Source: Bacteroidales bacterium | GTDB lineage: Bacteria > Bacteroidota > Bacteroidia > Bacteroidales > UBA932 | Assembly: GCA_012798805.1 (NCBI GenBank) | Contig: JAAZMM010000004.1 | Span: forward strand, 25,045 to 89,044 | DNA length: 64,000 bases | Direction: 5' to 3' | Part shown: in pieces, positions 9,055-19,795 of the stretch | Layout of the letters: each line of letters opens with the position of its first letter | Numbering within the stretch: position 1 is the first letter of the stretch | Notes under the pieces: generated by a model | The model's database searches: none | The model's input: only the letters and a program-made list of their open reading frames with translations | Told to the model about the DNA's origin: nothing | Made by a program: the position numbers and the translations under genes

Positions 9055-10541
9055 TGGAAGGTAAGGCTGTCATATACCAGCTGTTATTAAGAGCTTTCGG
9101 TAAACGCAAAACCGTTTCCGGAGGCTCTTATAGCATTAATGGCAGCGGGAAGTTTGACGATATCACCGATGAGATTCTCAAAAAAATAAAAAAGCTCTCT
9201 GTAAATGCTATCTGGTACACCGGAGTCATTTCTCATGCCACAAAGAGCCATTTTTATGGCATAAAAGATTGCAATCCAACGATTGTAAAAGGTGAGGCGG
9301 GCTCTCCTTACGCTATCCGCAACTATTTTGATGTCAGTCCGGAGCTTGCCAATAATCATGACAACCGGATGGCGGAGTTTGAGGCGCTGGTCCGCCGTAC
9401 TCACAAGGCAGGCATGAAGGTTATTATCGATTTTGTGCCTAACCATGTGTTTCGGCAGTATGATACCTATTTTACGAAGGAGAATTTCTATTTGCTTGAT
9501 GGGCCGTTGGTCCTGCCGGAGTCACTTGGTTCCGACTATGTCGAAAATCCCGCAAAGGCCACGGGAAACGACGTCTTTCACAGGTATCCTTCGGAAAATG
9601 ACTGGTACGAAACGGTTAAACTCAACTACGACAACCATAATACCTGGATTAAAATGCTCGACGTGCTCAAATTTTGGGCTGCAAAAGGGGTGGATGGCTT
9701 TCGTTGCGATATGGTCGAAATGGTGCCGGCAGAGTTTTTTGGCTGGGCTTTTAGTGAAGTAAAACGCATCTGTCCCAATACCTTTTTTATCGCTGAGGTC
9801 TATGGTAAGGAGAATTACAAGAGATATCGCGAGGTAGGTGGGTTTGATCTTTTGTATGACAAATCGGGACTCTATGATACTCTGAGAAGGATTATTTGCG
9901 ATGGAGCAAGTACAAGAGAGCTTACAGGTGAATGGCAGTTCCTCGGCGATTTGCAGCCGCGAATGCTTAATTTTTTGGAGAATCACGATGAGCAGCGTAT
10001 AGCTTCGGACTTCTATGCGGGCTCGGGCAGGGCGGCATTTCCTGCTCTTGCGGTGGCGTTGCTTTTTAATAATGCACCTTTTATGCTCTATTTCGGGCAG
10101 GAGTTCGGTGAGCGCGGAATGGAGCAAGAGGGATTTAGCGGATTGGATGGTCGCACTTCTATTTTTGATTATTGCAATGTGCCTTCGATTAGAAGTTGGT
10201 TGCTTGACCGTCTGACGGTTGAGGAGTTGGTGGTCTACAAGGAGTATTGCCGTTTATTGAAGATAGCCACTTCGGATGCTCTTTTCTCCCGTGGAGAAAC
10301 TTATGATCTTATGTATGCCAATCCCGATTCGGAGCGATTTGATGGTGACCGTCAGTTTGCTTTTATGAGAGGCTATGAGGGCTCCTGTATGCTTGTGGTG
10401 GCCAATTTTGCGGAGAGACCGGTGGAAATAGAGGTCAATATTCCATCTGAGGCCTACTCATTTTTTGGTATAGAAAAAGAGGGAGAGAGAGTGGATGTTA
10501 AGGTGGGAGCGCGTGATTATATGAGATTGAATTTGGTTTAG
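9054..10541 (+). CDS. Alpha-amylase family glycoside hydrolase (GH13)
   Basis: Motifs VIIDFVPNH, DGFRCDMVEMVP, FFIAEVYGK, FLENHDEQR are GH13 regions I-IV. GTG at 9054 overlaps the preceding TAG. Confidence 0.92.
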   Translation: MEGKAVIYQLLLRAFGKRKTVSGGSYSINGSGKFDDITDEILKKIKKLSVNAIWYTGVISHATKSHFYGIKDCNPTIVKGEAGSPYAIRNYFDVSPELANNHDNRMAEFEALVRRTHKAGMKVIIDFVPNHVFRQYDTYFTKENFYLLDGPLVLPESLGSDYVENPAKATGNDVFHRYPSENDWYETVKLNYDNHNTWIKMLDVLKFWAAKGVDGFRCDMVEMVPAEFFGWAFSEVKRICPNTFFIAEVYGKENYKRYREVGGFDLLYDKSGLYDTLRRIICDGASTRELTGEWQFLGDLQPRMLNFLENHDEQRIASDFYAGSGRAAFPALAVALLFNNAPFMLYFGQEFGERGMEQEGFSGLDGRTSIFDYCNVPSIRSWLLDRLTVEELVVYKEYCRLLKIATSDALFSRGETYDLMYANPDSERFDGDRQFAFMRGYEGSCMLVVANFAERPVEIEVNIPSEAYSFFGIEKEGERVDVKVGARDYMRLNLV

Positions 10542-10713
10542 TTCTGTGAGTTCTGACTCTCAAGTTTGTAATGGAGCGTGTTGCGAGGAGGAATTATGAT
10601 AGGTTATGAAAATATAACACTTTTGTAATATCGGATTTTCGAATTACTATTAAATATTTTGTATTTTTACTTTTCACTTCAAATAATATGGCTCCGAAAA
10701 CACATTTTTTTTT

Positions 10714-12075
10714 ATGAAACGATTCTTTTTGATATTTACGCTAATTTGCTCAATGGCAAATGTAAGCATTGCTCAGGATATCACCGGTTACTGGAAAGGT
10801 ACTCTCAATTTAGGCCCCACTGAGCTCGAACTCTGTTTTGATATAAAGGAAGCTGATGGTGTACTATCGGCAACACTGGATGTTCCCGCACAAGGCGCAT
10901 ACGACATTCCCGTTACATCCATTTCATACGAAATGATGAAATTGACAATGGAAATAGCACCTCTGAGTGCTACATTTGAAGGCACTTTTGTGCTCAACAA
11001 CATAACGGGGGAGTTTACGCAGATGGGTATGTCGCTGCCTCTGACTCTTATAAAAGGAGAAAAAGAGGCAAAACCCAAACGTCCACAGGAACCACAGCCA
11101 CCATTCCCATATAAATCCGAAGATGTCTATTTCAAAAATACAAGAGAAGATTTTACTCTTGCAGGCACTTTGACAATTCCGGAAGGAGATGGCCCATTCC
11201 CTGCCATGATATTGATTTCCGGAAGCGGCCCTCAGAATCGTGACGAGGAGCTCTCCAACCACAGGCCCTTTGCCGTGATTGCCGACTATCTCAGTCGCAA
11301 TGGAGTGGCAGTTCTCAGATATGATGACCGCGGAGTTGCTTCATCCGAGGCGGGTAAATCCGATGGTACCTCTTTCGACATCTCTTACGATGCAGAGGCT
11401 GCTTTCGATTATCTGCTTTCGAGAAAAGAGGTCATTCCTTCACTTTGCGGCATTACAGGCCACAGTGAGGGCGGCTATATCAATTTTATGATTGCTCAGA
11501 GGCGTCCTGATGTGGCATTTTTGATTTCTCTCGCAGGGCCTGCTGTGACGGGAGCAGAGGTGCTCAAACTCCAGCAGGCAGAGATTTACAGAGGAATGGG
11601 TATGCCGGAGCCAATGGTTGAGCAAAACAGGGTAGTTTCTGAGAAGCTTTTTGCCATTGTGGATAAATATGATACTCCGGATGAGAACTTTCGCAAAGAG
11701 GCACTCGGTTATCTAGCGTCTGTGGGCATGCCTGATGATGTCGCAGTTCCTATGATTGACCAGTATGGCTCACCCTGGATGTTCTATTTCCTCAAATATG
11801 ATCCGGCTCCCGCAATTCGCGAAGTGACTATCCCGGCGCTGATCCTCAACGGTACAATGGATAAACAGGTAGTATCCTCTCAAAGTCTTCCGGTTTTCCG
11901 TCAAATAGCTGAAGAGAGAGGCAGGGATAATATGAAGATTGTAGAGCTGGAGGGACTAAACCATCTCTTCCAGCATGCCAAAACCGGTCTTCCGACCGAA
12001 TATGGCACTATAGAAGAGACCATTTCGGAAGAGGTATTGAAACTGATGTTGGATTTTGTTAATTCCATTAAATAG
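10714..12075 (+). CDS. Secreted alpha/beta hydrolase
   Basis: Signal peptide (MKRFFLIFTLICSMANVSIAQ), ILISGSGPQNRDEE and nucleophile elbow GHSEGG. Confidence 0.88.
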   Translation: MKRFFLIFTLICSMANVSIAQDITGYWKGTLNLGPTELELCFDIKEADGVLSATLDVPAQGAYDIPVTSISYEMMKLTMEIAPLSATFEGTFVLNNITGEFTQMGMSLPLTLIKGEKEAKPKRPQEPQPPFPYKSEDVYFKNTREDFTLAGTLTIPEGDGPFPAMILISGSGPQNRDEELSNHRPFAVIADYLSRNGVAVLRYDDRGVASSEAGKSDGTSFDISYDAEAAFDYLLSRKEVIPSLCGITGHSEGGYINFMIAQRRPDVAFLISLAGPAVTGAEVLKLQQAEIYRGMGMPEPMVEQNRVVSEKLFAIVDKYDTPDENFRKEALGYLASVGMPDDVAVPMIDQYGSPWMFYFLKYDPAPAIREVTIPALILNGTMDKQVVSSQSLPVFRQIAEERGRDNMKIVELEGLNHLFQHAKTGLPTEYGTIEETISEEVLKLMLDFVNSIK

Positions 12076-12528
12076 ATGACCATAGCCATTGACTTTGACG
12101 GTACTATTGTAGAGCATGCCTATCCTAAAATAGGCAGACCCATTCCTTTCGCCATTGAAACTCTACTTCAGATGCAGAGAGATGGGCACAGGCTTATCCT
12201 ATGGACTGTGCGTACGGGCGATCTCCTGCAAGAGGCTGTAGATTATTGCGCTGCGCGGGGACTGATTTTCTCCGCAGAAAATGAAAACTACCGAGGCGAA
12301 ACGGCGGAGTTGCAGCCGGGCGAATATCATCGTAAGTTGGATGCCGATATGTTTATAGATGACAAAAATCTAGGTGGTTTGCCGGACTGGGGGGTTATCT
12401 ATAATGCGGTAAAGGTCTCGATGGAGGGAGGTGATGCACTCCATACAATGGCATCAGGATCTGCTATGCCTGAATCGAAAAACAAGTGGTGTCAGTTTTG
12501 GAAACGAGTTATACATATGCAAAAATGA
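12076..12528 (+). CDS. HAD superfamily hydrolase (BT0820-like)
   Basis: IDFDGTIVEHAYPKIG HAD motif I and MFIDDKNLGG motif. Confidence 0.8.
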   Translation: MTIAIDFDGTIVEHAYPKIGRPIPFAIETLLQMQRDGHRLILWTVRTGDLLQEAVDYCAARGLIFSAENENYRGETAELQPGEYHRKLDADMFIDDKNLGGLPDWGVIYNAVKVSMEGGDALHTMASGSAMPESKNKWCQFWKRVIHMQK

Positions 12529-12587
12529 ATTATGAGCTCGTTTCTCAGAAATGACTTTAATTATCCCGAGTAAATAATATAAAGTGT

Positions 12588-12628
12588 TGGCCTATTTTGT
12601 GTTTAAACAAAATAGGCCATGTTTTTTG
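12588..12628 (+). terminator. Rho-independent terminator
   Basis: Perfect inverted repeat TGGCCTATTTTGT-gtttaa-ACAAAATAGGCCA followed by tgTTTTTTg. Confidence 0.92.
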
Positions 12629-12731
12629 TGATTTTTTTCATTTTGGGAAGGTGATTTAAAGATTTGTTGTATATTCGCGGGATACAACTCAAGTGATATT
12701 AATTTGGGTGCATAAACATCTAACCACTATA

Positions 12732-14045
12732 ATGAAACAGGAAATACTTAACAAAATCTCAAAAAAGGAGATAATTGTCGGCGTAGTCGGACTAGGTTAC
12801 GTCGGCCTACCACTTGCTGTAGAAAAGGCAAAAGCAGGCTTTAAAACCATAGGTTTCGATATACAAAGCAAAAAAGTCGATATGGTCAATGCCGGAATCA
12901 ACTATATTGGCGACGTAGTTGATGATGACTTAAAAGCGATTGTAGCAAAAGGATTGTTGTCGGCTACTTCGGACTTCAGCTTCGTTAAAGATGTCGATTT
13001 TGTGGCCATCTGTGTGCCTACTCCTCTTGATATTCATCAACAACCTAATATCAGTTATGTGAGATCATCCGCTGAGGATATCGCCAAATATATGAAGAGG
13101 GGAACAATGGTGGTCCTGGAGTCAACCACTTATCCCGGCACCACGGAAGAGCTGTTAAAGCCCATTCTTGAAAAAGGATCAGGATTGAAGTGTGGAGAGG
13201 ACTTTTATCTCGGTTTCTCACCCGAAAGAGTTGACCCGGGTAATCTGCTCTACAAGACTAAAAATACGCCGAAAGTAGTGGGAGCAATAGGAGAGGATGC
13301 ACTTGAAGTTATTGCAGCAATGTATAGAGCGGTCCTTGAGAGCGATGTACATACGGTTTCGAGCCCGGCTATTGCCGAAATGGAGAAAATCCTCGAAAAT
13401 ACCTATCGCAATATAAACATCGGGTTGATCAATGAGTTGGCAATTCTTTGCCACAAGATGAATATCAATCTTTGGGAGGTGATTGAGGCGGCAAGCACAA
13501 AACCCTACGGCTTTCAGGCCTTCTATCCCGGCCCCGGATTGGGTGGCCACTGTATTCCCCTCGACCCCTACTATCTCTCATGGAAAGCTCGTGAATTTGG
13601 ATTTCACACATCGATGATTGAAGCCTCTATGATGATCAACGATCGTATGCCTGAGTATTGTGTGGAGAGAGCTGCCGATATTCTCAACAGATACCAAACA
13701 GCGTTGAATGGATCCGATATACTGATTCTTGGCGTAGCTTACAAGCAAGATATTGACGACTGTCGCGAAAGCCCCGCTCTCAAGGTAATTGATCTTCTAA
13801 AGGAAAAAGGTGTAAATGTGATGTTCTATGATCCCTATGTCCCCGAATTTAGTTATAAAGGGGAAACATACCGGAGCGAAAAAGAGTTAACCAAAGAGCT
13901 TTTAAAGTATGCTGATTTGGTAATTATAACAACCGCTCACACTAAAGTCGATTATGACTTCGTACAACAGAACGCTATTTTTGTTTTTGATACAAAAAAC
14001 GCTATGAAAGATGTTGTAAACAGAAAGAATATTGAGTTGTTATAG
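12732..14045 (+). CDS. wbpA: Nucleotide sugar dehydrogenase, WbpA-like
   Basis: VGVVGLGYVGLPLAVEKAKAGF Rossmann motif, PGPGLGGHCIPLDPYYL active-site Cys. ATG 12732 (MKQEIL) preferred to GTG 12693. Confidence 0.9.
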   Translation: MKQEILNKISKKEIIVGVVGLGYVGLPLAVEKAKAGFKTIGFDIQSKKVDMVNAGINYIGDVVDDDLKAIVAKGLLSATSDFSFVKDVDFVAICVPTPLDIHQQPNISYVRSSAEDIAKYMKRGTMVVLESTTYPGTTEELLKPILEKGSGLKCGEDFYLGFSPERVDPGNLLYKTKNTPKVVGAIGEDALEVIAAMYRAVLESDVHTVSSPAIAEMEKILENTYRNINIGLINELAILCHKMNINLWEVIEAASTKPYGFQAFYPGPGLGGHCIPLDPYYLSWKAREFGFHTSMIEASMMINDRMPEYCVERAADILNRYQTALNGSDILILGVAYKQDIDDCRESPALKVIDLLKEKGVNVMFYDPYVPEFSYKGETYRSEKELTKELLKYADLVIITTAHTKVDYDFVQQNAIFVFDTKNAMKDVVNRKNIELL

Positions 14046-14065
14046 GATACTCATATCTAGAAACT

Positions 14066-15022
14066 ATGAAAAGCATTTGTGTAATAGGTGGCGGCAGGTG
14101 GGGTCAAAATCATATCCGTACGCTCTTCGAGATGGGCAATCTGGGTGGTATAGTTGAGTCTAACCCCAAAAGATTGAATGAACTTCTGGAGAAATATCCT
14201 GTGAAAGGATTTCAGGATGTGGGAGGCGCGCTACAAGAAGATTTTGACGGATTTACCATAGCGGCACCGGCACCGTTTCACTATGATATTGCCAAACTCT
14301 TGATACAAAATGGCAATAACGTATTGGTGGAAAAGCCGATGACACTCTCTGCAGAGACTTCTCTTGAACTGGTTGAGCTCGCCAAAGCAAAAGGTGTGCA
14401 ACTCATGGTTGGCCACGTTTTGCTGTTTCATCCTGCAATTCGCAAAATAAAAGAGTTGATCGATAGCGGTAAGATCGGAGAACTCTATTATCTCTATTCA
14501 AATCGCCTAAATCTGGGTACCGTAAGGACAGAGGAGAATGTTTTCTGGTCATTTGCTCCGCACGATATTTCGGTTTTGAACTATTTTGTTGGAGAAACAC
14601 CTGAGGGCCTGGGATCCAAAGGAGCAAAGTTTTTACAGAGGGACGTGTATGATTACACCATGACGCAATTGACCTACCCCAATAATATTCACGCTCATAT
14701 TTTTGTCTCCTGGCTGCATCCATTCAAAGAACATCGGGTAGTGGTAATTGGAAGCAAGGGGATGATTACTTTTGAGGATTCATCGCCTGAGAAAGAGATC
14801 AAATTCTATAACAAACATATCGAATTTGAGCAAGGTATTCCGATTAAAGTAGAAAATCCGACCGAGATTATTCCTTATGAAAAGGGACAGCCCTTAACAG
14901 AGGAGTTAAAATATTTTGTAGAAAATTTAGATAAAAAAATAGAAGTTGCCGACGGGAAATCAGGCTATGAAGTGGTGAAAGTACTGGAAATGGCACAACA
15001 ATTAATTGATGCAAAACAGTAA
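14066..15022 (+). CDS. wbpB: Gfo/Idh/MocA family oxidoreductase, WbpB-like
   Basis: [20 protein letters not shown] and [10 protein letters not shown] motifs; adjacency to wbpA/D/E-like genes. Confidence 0.87.
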   Translation: MKSICVIGGGRWGQNHIRTLFEMGNLGGIVESNPKRLNELLEKYPVKGFQDVGGALQEDFDGFTIAAPAPFHYDIAKLLIQNGNNVLVEKPMTLSAETSLELVELAKAKGVQLMVGHVLLFHPAIRKIKELIDSGKIGELYYLYSNRLNLGTVRTEENVFWSFAPHDISVLNYFVGETPEGLGSKGAKFLQRDVYDYTMTQLTYPNNIHAHIFVSWLHPFKEHRVVVIGSKGMITFEDSSPEKEIKFYNKHIEFEQGIPIKVENPTEIIPYEKGQPLTEELKYFVENLDKKIEVADGKSGYEVVKVLEMAQQLIDAKQ

Positions 15023-15627
15023 TGGAAAAGGAAAAGAAAAAAGAGTATTTTGTTCATGAAAGCAGTTACATAGATGAAAATGTAACAATTGGAAAGGGTA
15101 CAAAAATTTGGCATTTCTGCCATATTCAAAAAAATGCCTTTGTGGGCGCAAATTGCTCACTCGGGCAAAATGTGAATGTTGCCAACGATGTGAAGATTGG
15201 TAACGGTGTTCGGATTCAGAACAATGTTTCTGTCTATGAAGGTGTGGAATTGCAAGACAATGTTTTCTGCGGTCCTTCCTGTGTCTTCACCAACGTAACC
15301 ATACCACGTGCTCACTATCCCGTTCACGGAGTTTATTCGAGAACGCTTGTTAAATGGGGAGCTACATTGGGTGCAAATTCTACAATTGTTTGTGGACATA
15401 CAATAGGAAGATGCGCAATGATAGCTGCCGGAGCAGTAGTCACCAAAGATGTAAAAGACTATGCTCTTGTGGCAGGTGTCCCTGCTAAGCAAATAGGTTG
15501 GGTGTGCGAGTGTGGAGAAGACTTGCCCGATAATTTGGAGTGTGATAGCTGTGGTAAGAGGTATAGGGAAATAAATAGCGGATTGACAGAAATAGTAATA
15601 TCAAAAGCATGCAATTTAGGGATTTAG
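15022..15627 (+). CDS. wbpD: Left-handed beta-helix N-acetyltransferase, WbpD-like, with C-terminal Cys pairs
   Basis: Hexapeptide repeats with [28 protein letters not shown]...[29 protein letters not shown]...CDSCGKRY. Confidence 0.88.
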   Translation: MEKEKKKEYFVHESSYIDENVTIGKGTKIWHFCHIQKNAFVGANCSLGQNVNVANDVKIGNGVRIQNNVSVYEGVELQDNVFCGPSCVFTNVTIPRAHYPVHGVYSRTLVKWGATLGANSTIVCGHTIGRCAMIAAGAVVTKDVKDYALVAGVPAKQIGWVCECGEDLPDNLECDSCGKRYREINSGLTEIVISKACNLGI

Positions 15628-16733
15628 TTAAGCAGTATAACGTTTTAAAGCCGGATATTGACAAGGCAATGATAGATACAGCCGCTTCGGGTGGCTACAT
15701 TATGGGTAAAGCAGTAAAAGAGTTGGAGGCTTCTTTGGCGGAATATGTAGGTGTAAAACACTGTATATCTTGTGCTAACGGTACTGACGCCCTTACTCTT
15801 GCTCTTAAAGCCTGGGGCATTGGAGCCGGTGATGCCGTATTCGTGCCCGATTTTACCTTCTTTGCATCGGCGGAAGTGGTCTCTCTCGAGGGTGCAACTC
15901 CCGTTTTTGTGGACATAGATGAAGATACCTTCAATATCGATGTCAATAGTCTTGAAAAGGCCATTGAAAAAACCATAAAAGAAGGGAAGCTTGTTCCCAA
16001 GGTTATTATTACAGTTGATTTATTCGGACTTCCCGCCGATTATTATGCTGTGAAGAAAATCGCAGACAAGTATAATCTCCTTATTTTGGAAGATGGAGCG
16101 CAAGGCTTTGGTGGGAAAACTGGTGAGCGTATGGCTTGCAGTCTTGGCGATATCTCCACAACCTCATTTTTTCCCGCAAAACCTCTCGGCTGTTATGGCG
16201 ATGGCGGAGCGGTTTTCACAAATAATGATGAGTGGGCCACGATCATGGATTCTTTGAGGGTACATGGCAAAGGCTCATTCAAATATGATAATGTCCGCAT
16301 CGGTATGAATTCCCGATTGGATACTCTGCAAGCTGCCATTTTACAGGTCAAGTTCGAGGCTTTTAAAAGCTATGAGGTAGAGGATATCAATAAGGCAGCG
16401 GCACTTTATACGGAGAAATTAAAAGGAATAGTAAAAACACCCGTGATCCCCGAAGGGTACTACTCCAGCTGGGCACAATATACCATCCAACTAAAAGACA
16501 AAGAGCAGAGAGACGGCCTACAAGCCTATCTGAAAGAACAGGGTATTCCCAGTATGGTTTATTATCCTACGCCCATGCACAAACAAACAGCATATAAAGA
16601 GTTGAATTATCCCGAAGAGAGCAATCCTGTTACCCAACGATTATGTAGTACGGTGCTCTCGTTGCCGATACACCCCTATATAACTGAAGAAGATATAGAG
16701 AAGGTTTGTGAATTTGTGGTATCATACGTGTGA
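15609..16733 (+). CDS. wbpE: DegT/DnrJ/EryC1/StrS aminotransferase, WbpE-like
   Basis: PLP lysine region [19 protein letters not shown]; 19-bp overlap with upstream wbpD-like gene. Confidence 0.9.
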   Translation: MQFRDLVKQYNVLKPDIDKAMIDTAASGGYIMGKAVKELEASLAEYVGVKHCISCANGTDALTLALKAWGIGAGDAVFVPDFTFFASAEVVSLEGATPVFVDIDEDTFNIDVNSLEKAIEKTIKEGKLVPKVIITVDLFGLPADYYAVKKIADKYNLLILEDGAQGFGGKTGERMACSLGDISTTSFFPAKPLGCYGDGGAVFTNNDEWATIMDSLRVHGKGSFKYDNVRIGMNSRLDTLQAAILQVKFEAFKSYEVEDINKAAALYTEKLKGIVKTPVIPEGYYSSWAQYTIQLKDKEQRDGLQAYLKEQGIPSMVYYPTPMHKQTAYKELNYPEESNPVTQRLCSTVLSLPIHPYITEEDIEKVCEFVVSYV

Positions 16734-18250
16734 AAAGAGCTACAAGAGATAGAATCCTTATTTTAATCGGCGATTTTATAATCGCCTTATTTGCCTTTGG
16801 ATTACTCTATTACTATGGCAAGTTACCTCATTGGTATCAACCGGTTCTATCCGCTCTTGTATGGGTGATTTTAGGAGTCGTTACACTAAAGCTGAGGTTC
16901 TATTCTTATAAACGAATACGTAGTGCCATAGGTATTATATTTCTGCAATCGGCTATTGCAGGAGTACTCATTTTTTGGCTCCATAAGCTTTGCATTCCTA
17001 ACTATAAGTATCATTACTCCTTGGTTGTCGCTTTGATAATCATTGCTCTTCTGGAGTCCCTCTTTTATCTGATTTTACGGAAATTTGTATATAGGAAAAT
17101 TCCCTATTTTTACGAAGAACCCGATTTGGCTGATGTAGAGGAGATAGGGGTCAATTCGTCGCATTATGAAAAGGAGGAGCAGTTAAATAAAGATGTGGAA
17201 AAGATTATAGCTCTTATCCCTCAAATGCCTCAGAAACCTGAAGATATCATAGACCATATAGGAGCCGTCAAACACCTTTTCTCAGAAGATACTCTATTCT
17301 TAAATACCGATAATTCGGACAGCATATTTAGTTCAAAGCCTGTTGCCCCCCATCTAATTGTGCATTTGTGTTCTTTAAATAGAGTGAGACACCTCAATAC
17401 ACTACTTGCACAAACAAACCTTACTCTTGCCGAATATGGCTTTATAGCCTGCCATTGTTTGACTTCGGCATTGCATCGTGAAAAGATATTACGCCAATCT
17501 CCACCTATTATCAATAGGATACTTTACGGGTTGGATTATTTATGGCACCGCGTCTGTTCAAAACTTCCTCTATTGCGCTCTTTCTACTTTTGTGTCACCG
17601 GCGGAAAATCACGTGTATTTACACGTGTGGAGATTTTAGGAAGGCTTTATAGGGCAGGATTTGATGTAATACATGAAGAGGTACATAATGGAAGATTTTA
17701 TGTGGTGGCTAGAAAGGTAAAGGAGCCTATACGAGATGATAAACCCTCAAACGGTATGTTGATTCGTTTGCGCAGACACGGCAAGGGAGGTAAGATTATT
17801 GGTGTTTACAAATTCAGAACTATGCACGCCTATTCCGAATATTTACAACCCTATATATATAAACAGCAAGGGCTTGCAACAGGGGGAAAGATCCAGGATG
17901 ACTATCGTGTAAGTAAGTTAGGCAAATTTTTGAGGAAATGTTGGCTCGATGAGTTTCCGATGTTTATTAACTTCTTTAAACGCGATATGAAACTTGTAGG
18001 TGTACGGCCACTTAGCGACCACTATTTCAATCTTTATGATGAAGATTTAAAAGAGCTGAGAGTAAAAACCAAACCGGGACTCCTGCCACCATTTTATGCC
18101 GATATACCCACGCCAAAAACCCTTGAGGAGGTTCAAGAGAGTGAAAGAAGATATCTAAACGACTATTTTAAAAACCCAATTCGTACCGATTGGAGCTATT
18201 TTTGGAAAATATTACGTAATATTGTGCTCAAAGGGAAGAGGAGTGGGTGA
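16730..18250 (+). CDS. Initiating sugar transferase (bacterial sugar transferase family) with N-terminal TM helices
   Basis: GVYKFRTMHAYSEYL, LRKCWLDEFPMFINFFKRDMKLVGVRPLS motifs; GTG start overlapping the upstream stop (GTGA). Confidence 0.9.
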   Translation: MKRATRDRILILIGDFIIALFAFGLLYYYGKLPHWYQPVLSALVWVILGVVTLKLRFYSYKRIRSAIGIIFLQSAIAGVLIFWLHKLCIPNYKYHYSLVVALIIIALLESLFYLILRKFVYRKIPYFYEEPDLADVEEIGVNSSHYEKEEQLNKDVEKIIALIPQMPQKPEDIIDHIGAVKHLFSEDTLFLNTDNSDSIFSSKPVAPHLIVHLCSLNRVRHLNTLLAQTNLTLAEYGFIACHCLTSALHREKILRQSPPIINRILYGLDYLWHRVCSKLPLLRSFYFCVTGGKSRVFTRVEILGRLYRAGFDVIHEEVHNGRFYVVARKVKEPIRDDKPSNGMLIRLRRHGKGGKIIGVYKFRTMHAYSEYLQPYIYKQQGLATGGKIQDDYRVSKLGKFLRKCWLDEFPMFINFFKRDMKLVGVRPLSDHYFNLYDEDLKELRVKTKPGLLPPFYADIPTPKTLEEVQESERRYLNDYFKNPIRTDWSYFWKILRNIVLKGKRSG

Positions 18251-18324
18251 ATTGATTTTAAAAATGATCACCAAACTTGTAAATATATTATATTAAGTAC
18301 ATTTTATGTTTATTTAAGAGCACC

Positions 18325-18831
18325 ATGAGAAAATTTGTTACAAAGATTAGCCACATCCCCCGTTTCATAAAGAAACGGTTCTTCCACTGGATTGCAAATC
18401 TGTCGCGGAATAGTACACTTTTGCTAATATCCAAAAATAGAGTAAGGATATGGAGACTAACTGGATGTAAGGTGGGAAAGGGAGTTGTTATATGCCTAGA
18501 TGTATATTATGATGTAGGTAATGCCAATTTAATCACTATCGAAGATGATGTTGGCATTATGGCTCGGAGTGTTATTCTTTGTCATAAACGAGATATGAAA
18601 AAGTATTACAAAAATGAGCGTTATATGGAACTACCATATATAAAGGCACCGGTTGTTCTTAAAAAAGGATCCACAATAGGTACAGGTGCTATGATTATGC
18701 CTGGTGTGACTGTTGGTGAAGGGGCATCTGTTGGTGCATATTCCTTAGTCACAAAAGACGTTCCGCCTTGGACAATTGTTGCAGGAAGTCCTGCAAAAGT
18801 AATACGTGAAATAAAAGAAAGGGATGAATAG
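18325..18831 (+). CDS. Hexapeptide-repeat acyltransferase
   Basis: [46 protein letters not shown] left-handed beta-helix C-terminus. Confidence 0.88.
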   Translation: MRKFVTKISHIPRFIKKRFFHWIANLSRNSTLLLISKNRVRIWRLTGCKVGKGVVICLDVYYDVGNANLITIEDDVGIMARSVILCHKRDMKKYYKNERYMELPYIKAPVVLKKGSTIGTGAMIMPGVTVGEGASVGAYSLVTKDVPPWTIVAGSPAKVIREIKERDE

Positions 18832-19696
18832 AGTTATTATGTTCCATACAATACGTGACAAGGATTGGTTTGAAAGAGTTGTGTTGCTCCTTGGCAAAAA
18901 GTATAAATTTGTCAGTGCAGATGATGTGGAAGATTATTATTATAAATCTAAGAATTTGAAAAATGCCTGTCTGCTAACTGTTGATGATGGTGACCTGACC
19001 TCTTTTGAAGTAATTTATCCTGTTTTGAAAAAACATAACGTGCCCGGTGTGTTTTTTGTCTCTCCCAAAATAAGCAGAAGGGATGGCATGTTAAACTTTT
19101 GGTTTCAAGAGATTGAAAATTGTGATAAGGATAAACTACTATCATATTTTAAAGAGACTTCTAATAGAGGCATTAGAAGTCTCTCTTTAAATAGAGCTAC
19201 TTTTAATGACATGCCTGTTGATGAAATTATAGAAAGAATAGAAGAATATAAATTTAAGAATAATATATCTCCTCTTCCTCCGCAGAATATGAATGAGGAG
19301 CATATTAAACTCATTGATGCTGAAGGCTTGGTTAAAATAGGCGCTCATACAATGACCCATCCTTTTCTGTCTTATGAGACAGATGAGCGTTCGAAAAGTG
19401 AGATTAAAGACTCTTTATTGGATTTGGAAAATATGTTAGGCCATCCTATTAAGTATTTTGCCTACCCTAACGGCTTGCCGAATGAGGATTTTGGACAACG
19501 AGAAATTGATATACTGAAGAAAACAAAGTGTAGAATAGCCTTTAGTACTCAATACAAGAATTTTTCAAAAAGGGACAATCCTTATTCTATACCAAGGTTT
19601 GGAGTCACTTATGGAAATGAGAATTTTATCATGATGAAACTCCTTTTGGGTAAATATTATCCTAAAATTAAAAAAATAATAACCGCATTAGGGTAA
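18824..19696 (+). CDS. Polysaccharide deacetylase (NodB-homology) family
   Basis: [29 protein letters not shown] and [12 protein letters not shown] motifs; 8-bp overlap with upstream gene. Confidence 0.87.
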   Translation: MNRVIMFHTIRDKDWFERVVLLLGKKYKFVSADDVEDYYYKSKNLKNACLLTVDDGDLTSFEVIYPVLKKHNVPGVFFVSPKISRRDGMLNFWFQEIENCDKDKLLSYFKETSNRGIRSLSLNRATFNDMPVDEIIERIEEYKFKNNISPLPPQNMNEEHIKLIDAEGLVKIGAHTMTHPFLSYETDERSKSEIKDSLLDLENMLGHPIKYFAYPNGLPNEDFGQREIDILKKTKCRIAFSTQYKNFSKRDNPYSIPRFGVTYGNENFIMMKLLLGKYYPKIKKIITALG

Positions 19697-19795
19697 AATT
19701 AATTAGCATTTGATTACCATTCAAGACTAGTCTTGAAATTTATATAGTATTAATGTTGATTTGCTACAGCGAAATAAAATTAAATAAATTACAAT

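Noticed and set aside
9522-10127. 201-aa minus-strand ORF inside the GH13 gene
   Set aside because: Shadow ORF opposite conserved GH13 motifs.
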